From NCBI GenBank assembly GCA_018902755.1, contig JAHIQI010000069.1, positions 186,001 through 250,000 on the forward strand: a stretch of 64,000 bases of DNA. Direction: 5' to 3'. The position numbers were made by a program, and so were the translations under genes. The notes below the pieces were generated by a model. That model ran no database searches. It had not been told where the DNA came from and saw only the letters and a program-made list of their open reading frames with translations. This stretch comes from Pseudomonadota bacterium (GTDB lineage: Bacteria; Desulfobacterota; Desulfarculia; Desulfarculales; Desulfarculaceae). Shown here one piece after another: positions 26,282-33,464 of the stretch; the first letter of the stretch is position 1, and each line of letters opens with the position of its first letter.

Positions 26282-26310
26282 ACTCTATCTAAACACTGGG
26301 GTGCTGTCAA
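26282..26310 (-). promoter_or_regulatory. Sigma-70 promoter of fabD-kor operon
   Basis: Minus-strand TTGACA (26305-26310), 17-base spacer, TAGAGT (26282-26287); start near 26275, 56 bases ahead of the fabD ATG. Confidence 0.55.
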
Positions 26311-26337
26311 CGTTTGCGGCGGGGATACGGTTCGGGG

Positions 26338-28692
26338 TCAATCCCCCTCAAAAAAGCTCCGGGCCCGCCGGGCCAGGGCTTCGCCGTCCAGGTTTATGCC
26401 CACCCTGAGCGCCTTGAGGCCGCGCACTCCGGGAAGGTCTTCCAGCTCGTGGCGCTCCACCTCTTGCAGCAGGAAGCCCTGTTCTTGCAGGTGCTCCACG
26501 TGCCGGCGCATCTCGCGCACTTCCTCCAGCGATGAGAACACCATCGCGATCTTGCCCGGCTGGGTCAGGCGCTCGCCGCCGCTGATCACCGCCTTGTCCA
26601 GGCGGGAGCGGATTATCTCGTGGCGCACGTCATAGGCCCCGTCCACGTCGAAGCGCTTTTCATCGTAGCGGAAGCGGATGTTGAGCGGGGTCTCCTGAAT
26701 AAAGATGAGGTGGGCGGTGTCCAGGGGCACGGGCATCTGCTTTTTGAGCTGCTCGCCGTGCCAGGCCAGGCCGCAGGTGACCATGAGCTGCCACAGCCGG
26801 AAATTGCTCAGGTGCAACCGGCTGAAATCGCCGTTGGGACTGAGGGAGGCCCCCAGGTAAATCAGGTGGTCCAATCCGTCGGTGCGGTGGCGCTCGTAGT
26901 AGTGGGGAAGCTCGGTCTGCATGGCCGCTTCTTCCCGGTCCAGGTAGGCGGCCATGCGCTCGTTCAAAAGCGACACGCTTTTCTCGAAACGCCGCCGCTG
27001 GTGGTAGACCGTGCCCAGGTGGGGGTCCACCTCCTCGCGGTAGAGGGCTATGGCCTCCTGCACCTTAGGCCCCTGTTTGGCCAGGTCGTCGAAAACCGAT
27101 TCCACCTCGTAACGCGTGAAATCGGCCAGCCCGGTTTCGTCGCCGGTCTTTAGGCCGCCCTCCAGGCGATTGCGCCGCCGCTCGATACGCCCGGCCAGCT
27201 CGCCCAGGATGGGCAGAGGCTTGATCTCGTGGGCCCGGCGCACCACATCCAGGCCCAGATCCATGTGGCGGGCCAGGTCCTGGGCGATGGCCTGGTTGCG
27301 CTGGCGCGAGGAGTCCCGGATATCGCTGCTGGCGAACAGGGGGTAGACCTCGTTGAACACGATTGGCTCCATGGGCTGGCTGCGGCCTTGCCGCCGGCCG
27401 GCCAGATGGCGCAGGGCCGCCTGCTCGAAGCGCCACTCCACCGAGGGGTGCACCGCCGTGCACTGCTGCTTGATAACCGCCTGGATCTGCTTGTCCAGGT
27501 CGTTGAGTGCGTTTTTCACCGCCACGGTGAACAGGGGCTGGAGCTGGGTCATCAGGGCCATGTCCGTGGGGTTGAACTGGTCCACTTCCGGAAGGCCCAC
27601 TTCCAGCGATCCGATGAAGTTTCCCTGGTAGAGCAGGGGAGCGATCATCAATGAGCGGATGTTGCTCTTGATGTATTCGGCGTTGAACTCGGCCAGGCCC
27701 GGCTCTGTGGCCACATCGGCAACCACCACCAACTCGCCGTCCTGGGAAAGCTTGTCGAACAGCGTTCCCTTGAACTGCTCCATGGGCGCCTGGTGGCTCT
27801 GGCCGAAGATGGAGTCTTCGTCTATCTGGCAGCCTACGTTGAGCAGGATCACCTGGTCCTGGTGCATGGCGGCCACTCCGGCCACCAGGTCCCCTCGCCC
27901 GAAATAGGTGCGCAGGCGCTCCTGAAGGCGCAGGAAGCCCGCCCGGCTCATCACCGTATCCTGGTCGATGAGGTCGCGGCTGAGCGCGGAGACGGTTTCG
28001 AAGACGGTGACCTCCACCGCCTTCATGGCGGTGAAGCCGGTGAGCCGGAAGCGTTCCGGAGGCATGAGGCTGCGCAGGGCCTCGGGCGCGGTGATGTTTT
28101 CCCGCACGAACTGAAGATCCGCCTCGCTCAGGACGATGGGCTCGCCCACCGGCTCGGGACGCACGAAGCGGAAGTCCAGCTGGATGGCGAAATGGCGCTC
28201 CAGGCCGGTGGCTTCGTCCCGGACCACCATGGCCAGGGGGTAGTCCATGCGCTGATCCATGCCGTAGAGGCTGTCCAGGATGAACATGTAGGCCTTGATG
28301 GTGCGGCCGTAGAGAAAGGTGGCGTCATCGATGTTGCGCCGCACCACCTTGCCGGCGGGCGGATTTATGAACAACTCTTCAAACTGGGGCGAGGCCATCA
28401 CCGGGGTGAGGACGAAAGGCACCACCGCGGCGAAGGCCTCGGTGTCCCAGGCCACCGGGGGGAACACCAGGCTCATCAGGCGCAGAAGCAGCCCCTGGTG
28501 CTTTTTGAGCACCTCCAGGTCTTGGATAGCCCCCCTCAACTCGGGGGTGTTGTCCAGGCGGGCGAGCAGGTCGTCGCCCACCGGGTTGGCCGGCCAGCGG
28601 CCGCTACTCAGCTTTTCCCGCACGAACTCGATGAGCGGCTCCAGGCTGAGCACACACTCGAAGGCGAAACCGCCAGGGTCTTTGGGTAGCAT
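26338..28692 (-). CDS. Large GAF-domain protein of unknown function
   Basis: A 784-residue cytosolic protein. A GAF-like sensor domain lies near residues 270-430 (LVAGVAAMHQDQVILLNVG, then SLMIAPLLYQGNFIGSLEVG). The flanks, including ~240 N-terminal and ~350 C-terminal residues, are alpha/beta and helical regions I do not recognise; no kinase, GGDEF, ATPase or HTH motif is seen. The start at 28692 follows GGGGAGAG; a longer frame to 28860 would overlap glgC. It follows glgC by 20 bases, suggesting a link to glycogen or carbon storage control, which is inference. Confidence 0.75.
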   Translation of the reverse strand: MLPKDPGGFAFECVLSLEPLIEFVREKLSSGRWPANPVGDDLLARLDNTPELRGAIQDLEVLKKHQGLLLRLMSLVFPPVAWDTEAFAAVVPFVLTPVMASPQFEELFINPPAGKVVRRNIDDATFLYGRTIKAYMFILDSLYGMDQRMDYPLAMVVRDEATGLERHFAIQLDFRFVRPEPVGEPIVLSEADLQFVRENITAPEALRSLMPPERFRLTGFTAMKAVEVTVFETVSALSRDLIDQDTVMSRAGFLRLQERLRTYFGRGDLVAGVAAMHQDQVILLNVGCQIDEDSIFGQSHQAPMEQFKGTLFDKLSQDGELVVVADVATEPGLAEFNAEYIKSNIRSLMIAPLLYQGNFIGSLEVGLPEVDQFNPTDMALMTQLQPLFTVAVKNALNDLDKQIQAVIKQQCTAVHPSVEWRFEQAALRHLAGRRQGRSQPMEPIVFNEVYPLFASSDIRDSSRQRNQAIAQDLARHMDLGLDVVRRAHEIKPLPILGELAGRIERRRNRLEGGLKTGDETGLADFTRYEVESVFDDLAKQGPKVQEAIALYREEVDPHLGTVYHQRRRFEKSVSLLNERMAAYLDREEAAMQTELPHYYERHRTDGLDHLIYLGASLSPNGDFSRLHLSNFRLWQLMVTCGLAWHGEQLKKQMPVPLDTAHLIFIQETPLNIRFRYDEKRFDVDGAYDVRHEIIRSRLDKAVISGGERLTQPGKIAMVFSSLEEVREMRRHVEHLQEQGFLLQEVERHELEDLPGVRGLKALRVGINLDGEALARRARSFFEGD

Positions 28693-28712
28693 GGGCCGCA
28701 GCTCTCCCCGCC

Positions 28713-29990
28713 CTAGGGCTTGAAATAACCCCTGGGCACCACCGCGATCCCCCTGGGGGTCAGGGTGAAGCGCTCGGCGTCCTCCTTGGGGTTCAGGCCT
28801 ATCTCGGTTCCCACGGGCAGGTGATTGTTCTTGTCGAGGATGGCTTTTTTGATCTTGCAATGGCGTCCGATGATCACGTTGTCCAGGATGACGCTCTCAT
28901 CCACCTCGCTCCAGGACTGCACCACCACGTTGGGGCTGAGCACCGAGTTGCGCACCACCGATCCGCTGATGATGCATCCCTGGCCCACCAGGGAGTCCAG
29001 GGCCTTGCCCACCCGCCCGTTGCCCCCGCGCTCGGCGGCGAAAACGAACTTGGCCGGGGGAAGCTGGTGGCGGAAGGTGCGCAGGGGCCACAGGCGGCCG
29101 TACAGGTTGAAATAGGGATCAACCCCGCACAGGTCCATGTTGGCATTCCAATAGGCATCCAGGCTGCCCACGTCGCGCCAGTAGCCGCTGTCCCCGGCGC
29201 TCTCCTGGTACTCCAGGCTGCGGTTGCCGTTCTCGTCGGTGATCCATACGTAGTCATGGATGTGGTTGCTGGCCTTGTAGGGATAGGCCATCACCTTGTA
29301 GCGCCCCAGCAGGGAGGGGATGATGTCGTGGCCGAAATCCTTGCCCTCCACCTCCTGAAGCACCTCCACCATGGCCCGGCGGCTGAACAGGTAGATGCCC
29401 ATGGAAACCAGGGAGTGGCTCTCGTCGCCGGGGATGCACACCGGGTCGTCGGGCTTTTCGTGGAAGCCCTGGATTGAGTAGTCGCCGTCCACCTCCACCA
29501 CCCCGTAGGAGCAGGCGGTTTCGCGGTCCACCTCGATCACCGCGATGGAGACGTCGGCCCTGCTTTTCTCGTGGGCGGTGCGGAACTGGGAATAGTCCAT
29601 CTTGTAGACGTGGTCGCCCGAGAGGATGAGCATGTGGCTAAGGCTCTGGTCGCGCTCCAGCAGGTAGGCGTTTTGGCGCACGCTGTCCGCGGTGCCCTCA
29701 TACCAGCGCTCGCCGGTGCGCATCTGGGGGCTGACGATGCGCAAGTAATGCCCCAGGTCGAAGGAGAAGATGTTCCAGCCGGCCTCCAAATGGTCCACCA
29801 GGGACTGGCTCTTGTACTGGGGCAGGACCATGATTTTATAGATGCCGCTGTTGATCACGTTGCTCAGGGTGATGTCGATCAGGCGGTAGGCTCCGCCAAA
29901 GGGCACCGAAGGTTTGGAGCGGTCGCGGGTGAGGGGAGACAATCGCTCTCCCTTGCCGCCCGCCATGATGATGGCCAGGGTGTCATTCAT
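28713..29990 (-). CDS. glgC: Glucose-1-phosphate adenylyltransferase
   Basis: A 425-residue ADP-glucose pyrophosphorylase at standard length. MAGGKGERLSPLTRDRSKPS is the nucleotidyl-transfer motif, ILSGDHVYKMDY the metal-binding segment and SMGIYLFSR the sugar-phosphate region. The C-terminal left-handed beta-helix (SVVRNSVLSPNVVV onward) handles allosteric control. It commits glucose-1-phosphate to glycogen. The gene is part of a minus-strand operon (amidase, permease, glgC, GAF protein) with only 3-base gaps upstream. No glgA or glgB is in the window. Confidence 0.95.
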   Translation of the reverse strand: MNDTLAIIMAGGKGERLSPLTRDRSKPSVPFGGAYRLIDITLSNVINSGIYKIMVLPQYKSQSLVDHLEAGWNIFSFDLGHYLRIVSPQMRTGERWYEGTADSVRQNAYLLERDQSLSHMLILSGDHVYKMDYSQFRTAHEKSRADVSIAVIEVDRETACSYGVVEVDGDYSIQGFHEKPDDPVCIPGDESHSLVSMGIYLFSRRAMVEVLQEVEGKDFGHDIIPSLLGRYKVMAYPYKASNHIHDYVWITDENGNRSLEYQESAGDSGYWRDVGSLDAYWNANMDLCGVDPYFNLYGRLWPLRTFRHQLPPAKFVFAAERGGNGRVGKALDSLVGQGCIISGSVVRNSVLSPNVVVQSWSEVDESVILDNVIIGRHCKIKKAILDKNNHLPVGTEIGLNPKEDAERFTLTPRGIAVVPRGYFKP

Positions 29991-29993
29991 GGC

Positions 29994-31151
29994 TTAGTTC
30001 TCCTGATGAGGATCGGCCGGTTCGGTTTCGGGTGCGGGCGGGGGAGGCGCGCAATCCACAGTCTCGACTTCGTTGGGCACGAAATGCAAGCGGTAGACCT
30101 CCAGCAGGGAAAGCATGAGCGCCAGGACCATGGGCCCCAGCACCAGCCCCACCACTCCGAAAAGCAATAACCCGCCCAGCACCGCGAAGAAGACCATCAG
30201 CGGGTGCAGGTGGGTGACGTTTCCCAAAAGTTTGGGCCTGATCAGATTGTCGCAGATGAGAGCCGAGATCAGGCACCACACCATTACCCCCACCCCGGCC
30301 CCGGTCATCCCGCTGAGCAGCAGGAAAATTCCCCCGGGCAGCCAAACCACCGCCGTGCCGAAGATGGGCACCACCGAGGAGAAGACCATGACCGTGCCCC
30401 AGAAGGGGCTGTTGGGCACCCCGAAGATCCAGAAGCCGATGCCGCCCAGAATCCCTTGGAGCAGGGACAGGACCACCGTGCCGGTGAGGGTGGCCCGCAT
30501 GGTTCCCAGCACCTCGTCCTTGATCTGGTTGTTCAGGCTGGTGGGCATGGGGCTAAGGGACAAAAGGCGGTCCGCCGCGCGGCGCCCGTCTATGAACAGG
30601 TAGAAGGCCACGATGAGCATGAGGAAGAAGTCGATCACCAGGTTGGTGATGCCCCTGAGCAACCCTGCCAGGTTGGAGTAGAGCAGGTTGCTCACCCGGC
30701 GCACCATCTCGCCCACCTGGGTGAAAACGTCTGCCTTGCTGATGCCCAGGGCCTCGTTGAGCTTATCGAAGAAAGGATTCAAGAGGTCCAGGCCGTGCTT
30801 GAGGGAGTCGTGGAAGCCGCCGCCCTGAATCATGCGGCTGACCGTATTGTACAAACCCAGGGCCTGGTCGGTGATGATGCCCACCATGAAATACAGGGGC
30901 AGCACGATTATCAAACAAAACAGAAGCACGGTGATGGCCGCGGCCAGATACTGGCGCTTGGCTCCCACCAGCCAAAGAACTCCCAGGTGCAAAGGCCAGC
31001 CCACCACCACCAGCACCACGGCCAGGAAAATGGGCATCAAGAAAGGCTGGATTAGCAGATAAGCCAGGTAGAGCATCAAAAAGGTGCTGATGCCGAAAAA
31101 CCACCGGCTGATAGCGGTGGAGAAGAACTTCTTTTCCGGTTCCTGGCTCAT
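29994..31151 (-). CDS. AI-2E family (PerM/YdiK-like) membrane transporter
   Basis: A 385-residue integral membrane protein with paired N-terminal helices (~17-60), a long amphipathic loop (~95-160) and a bundle of C-terminal helices. The segment GVPNSPFWGTVMVFSSVVPIFG and the terminal HPLMVFFAVLGGLLLFGVVG are typical of the AI-2E/PerM family. Members export small molecules or sodium; the substrate here is unknown. It ends in a Pro/Glu-rich tail. It begins 3 bases after the nitrilase-fold gene and ends 3 bases before glgC. Confidence 0.88.
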   Translation of the reverse strand: MSQEPEKKFFSTAISRWFFGISTFLMLYLAYLLIQPFLMPIFLAVVLVVVGWPLHLGVLWLVGAKRQYLAAAITVLLFCLIIVLPLYFMVGIITDQALGLYNTVSRMIQGGGFHDSLKHGLDLLNPFFDKLNEALGISKADVFTQVGEMVRRVSNLLYSNLAGLLRGITNLVIDFFLMLIVAFYLFIDGRRAADRLLSLSPMPTSLNNQIKDEVLGTMRATLTGTVVLSLLQGILGGIGFWIFGVPNSPFWGTVMVFSSVVPIFGTAVVWLPGGIFLLLSGMTGAGVGVMVWCLISALICDNLIRPKLLGNVTHLHPLMVFFAVLGGLLLFGVVGLVLGPMVLALMLSLLEVYRLHFVPNEVETVDCAPPPPAPETEPADPHQEN

Positions 31152-31154
31152 ATT

Positions 31155-31979
31155 TTATAGATCTTTGCGCCAAGCGCGTAGGAGCAGGCGGGCGTGCCAG
31201 GTGGAGTCCAGCTTGCGCCGGGATTTGGCCACGCCCTTGGGGTTAACCTCGGCCAGGGCCACTCCCGGCCCGTCCCCGCACTGGGCCAGCACCTCGCCCC
31301 AGGGCCCAACGATCATGGCCTGGCCCCAGGAGCGCCGGCGTCCGCCGTGCTCGCCCACCTGGGCCGCCGCCAAAACGTAACAGGCGTTTTCCAGGGCCCG
31401 GGTTCGCACCAAAAGCTCCCAGTGGTCCTTGCCCGTGGCATGGGTGAAGGCGGCGGGCGCGGCCAGCACCTGGGCCCCCTTGAGGCGCAGGCGGCGGTAA
31501 AGCTCGGGGAAGCGCAAGTCGTAGCAGATGCTTAGGCCCACCGTGCCCACGGGAAGCTTCGTGGTGACCAGATGGCGTCCCGGCTTTACGTAGCGCGATT
31601 CGTCCCAGGTGGCCTGGCCGGGGATGGCCAGGTCGAACATGTGGATCTTGTCGTAGTGGGCCACCAAATCGCCCTGGGGGTTAAGGACCGGGCAGGTGTT
31701 GTAACTGCGCGTGGGGTCGTCGCTTTTACGCGAAAAGGAGCCGCCGATGATCCAAAGGCCGAGCTTTTTGGCCTGTTCGGCCAAAAAGGCCACCGTGGGG
31801 CCGCGCAGGGGCTCGGCCGCCGAGGGCATCTTTTCCATGGCCGCCAAAAAGGAAAAATGCTCCGGTAAAACCGCGAGCTTGGCCCCTTGGCCCTTGGCCT
31901 GGGCCAAAAGCCCGGATGCCTGCTCCAGGTTGTTCCGGCGTTGCTCGGTGCTGTTGGTTTGAATCACCGCTACTTGCAT
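31155..31979 (-). CDS. Carbon-nitrogen hydrolase, Nit1/Nit2-like amidase
   Basis: A 274-residue nitrilase-fold amidase with the catalytic triad E40 (AVLPEHF), K111 (HYDKIHMFD) and C152 (SICYDLRFPEL). The KIHMFD and YDLRFPELYR signatures place it with deaminated-glutathione amidase/omega-amidase, which repair damaged glutathione or hydrolyse 2-oxoglutaramate. It leads the operon that continues with the permease, glgC and GAF genes. The final Arg-rich tail (RRKLDSTWHARLLLRAWRKDL) is somewhat longer than usual. Confidence 0.88.
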   Translation of the reverse strand: MQVAVIQTNSTEQRRNNLEQASGLLAQAKGQGAKLAVLPEHFSFLAAMEKMPSAAEPLRGPTVAFLAEQAKKLGLWIIGGSFSRKSDDPTRSYNTCPVLNPQGDLVAHYDKIHMFDLAIPGQATWDESRYVKPGRHLVTTKLPVGTVGLSICYDLRFPELYRRLRLKGAQVLAAPAAFTHATGKDHWELLVRTRALENACYVLAAAQVGEHGGRRRSWGQAMIVGPWGEVLAQCGDGPGVALAEVNPKGVAKSRRKLDSTWHARLLLRAWRKDL

Positions 31980-32127
31980 GGGGTCATTATAGGGCCCCCA
32001 TGGCGCGGGACCAAGCCAAAAGAGCCCAACTTACCGGTTAGTTGCCGGGAAAGTGACGTTGTGCTAGCATGGCGCAAGTACTATGGCGGCGCGGCTGGGG
32101 GCCGCGTCTCCCAGCGAAAGGCAGGCC

Positions 32128-32964
32128 ATGCTCACCCCGGTGGATTTGGACGAACTGCTCACCCAGGCCAGGCGCAACGAAGAAATACAGAGCCGCCTGG
32201 ACCAGGTGGAGGAGTTTCTGCTGGCTTCGCGCGAGCCCGGTGAGCTGCTGGCTCAGCTGCCGCCCACCGTGGCCGGCATCTACCGTTTGGAAGCGGTCAG
32301 CGTGGCCCTTTTGGCCGACAACCGCCGCCTGGACGTGGTGTTCGACAGCGAAGGGCAGGGGCCGCTGGGCTCTTTCAGGCGGCGGCGCAAAGAGATGCGC
32401 CTGATCCTGGGGGATCTGGAGCAGCCCTTTCTGGAGGACAAACCCACCCGGGAGTTGATCGAGTTTTTCTTTCCCCAGGGGCCCAAGCCCGCCTCCCTGG
32501 CCGTGCTTCCCCTCTGGGTGAGCGGGGAGATGCTGGGCAGCCTCAACCTGGGGGCCATGTCCAGCCGCCGCTACCAAAAGGGCCTGGACACCCACTTTTT
32601 GGAGCGCCTGGGGCGCAAGACCGCCTTTGGCCTCAACGTGGCCCTTTTGCAGGACCAGGCCCGGCGCATGGAGCAGCGCCAGGCGGTGCTGGAGATGGCC
32701 GGGGCCGCCTGCCACGAGTTGGCCCAGCCCCTGGCCACTTTGGAACTGGGCCTGGAAAAGCTGCGGCGCTCCTTGGGCGAGGACGAGCCCTTGCAACAGG
32801 AAATTGGGGGGTTGATGACCCAGGTGGAGCGCCTGGGGAGCATGATTCAACAAATCAGCCAAGTTAATGATTACGTAACCCGGCCCTATGCCCAGGGCCT
32901 ACGCATAGTAGATTTAAATGCGGCCAGCGGCGATACCAAGCAAGACGCTGGCGGAAGGGGTTGA
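32128..32964 (+). CDS. GAF (DUF484-like) protein with orphan H-box helix
   Basis: A 278-residue protein. A GAF/DUF484-type domain spans ~20-175 (SLAVLPLWVSGEMLGSLNLG and THFLERLGRKTAFGLNVALL). A coiled helix then carries an H-box-like motif, EMAGAACHELAQPLATLELG, with His196, resembling the phospho-acceptor of HisKA kinases. No ATP-binding kinase domain follows, and the protein ends soon after, so it cannot phosphorylate itself unless another kinase supplies the ATPase. The ATG at 32128 has AAGGCAGG; an in-frame ATG at 32083 has no site. It lies 3 bases ahead of the HIT gene. Confidence 0.72.
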   Translation: MLTPVDLDELLTQARRNEEIQSRLDQVEEFLLASREPGELLAQLPPTVAGIYRLEAVSVALLADNRRLDVVFDSEGQGPLGSFRRRRKEMRLILGDLEQPFLEDKPTRELIEFFFPQGPKPASLAVLPLWVSGEMLGSLNLGAMSSRRYQKGLDTHFLERLGRKTAFGLNVALLQDQARRMEQRQAVLEMAGAACHELAQPLATLELGLEKLRRSLGEDEPLQQEIGGLMTQVERLGSMIQQISQVNDYVTRPYAQGLRIVDLNAASGDTKQDAGGRG

Positions 32965-32967
32965 AAA

Positions 32968-33390
32968 ATGAGTGATGAGGGCTGCATCTTCTGCGACATA
33001 GTGGCCGGTAAAGTCCCCTGCTACAAAGTTTACGAGGACGAACGGACCCTGGCCTTCATGGACATCAACCCCGTAACCCCAGGGCATGTGTTGGTGGTTC
33101 CCAAAAACCACGTGGAGAACCTGATAGAGATGGTGCCCGGCGACTTGGCCGCGGTGCACCAGACCACCCAGAAGATGGCCGCGGCCATCACCAGGGGCCT
33201 GGCTCCCGGCGGCATCGCCATCTTGCAGCTCAACGGCAAGGGGGCCAACCAGGTGGTTATGCACTATCACGTGCACTTGATCCCCCGCAATCGGCCCAAG
33301 GACAAGCTCAAGATTCTGGAGTGGGAGCCCAAAAAGGGCAACGTCAGGAGCATCAAGTCCAAGATGGAAAAGATCATGGGGGGGATGTAG
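32968..33390 (+). CDS. HIT family nucleotide hydrolase
   Basis: A 140-residue histidine-triad protein. The triad MHYHVHLIPR (H99, H101, H103) is intact and CIFCDIVAGK is the zinc/nucleotide-side N-terminal signature. Members hydrolyse AMP-lysine and other nucleoside phosphoramidates or dinucleotides. AAGGGG precedes the ATG. It is coupled to the GAF/H-box gene upstream by a 3-base gap. The C-terminal ~30 residues are a Lys-rich extension (KSKMEKIMGGM). Confidence 0.93.
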   Translation: MSDEGCIFCDIVAGKVPCYKVYEDERTLAFMDINPVTPGHVLVVPKNHVENLIEMVPGDLAAVHQTTQKMAAAITRGLAPGGIAILQLNGKGANQVVMHYHVHLIPRNRPKDKLKILEWEPKKGNVRSIKSKMEKIMGGM

Positions 33391-33422
33391 GGGCAGTCCG
33401 TCCCGGCAGCCATCAATCGAAA

Positions 33423-33464
33423 ATGCTCCGGGGGGTGCTTCCCATGACAAGTAAGACTCCGTGA
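33423..33464 (+). promoter_or_regulatory. Possible leader peptide or mis-framed start
   Basis: ATG at 33423 opens 14 codons (MLRGVLPMTSKTP) and ends in TGA overlapping the GTG start of the transporter. The inner ATG at 33444 follows GGGGGGTG at ideal spacing, while the GTG itself has no site. Either translational coupling or a one-base frame error in the assembly would explain it. Confidence 0.35.
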
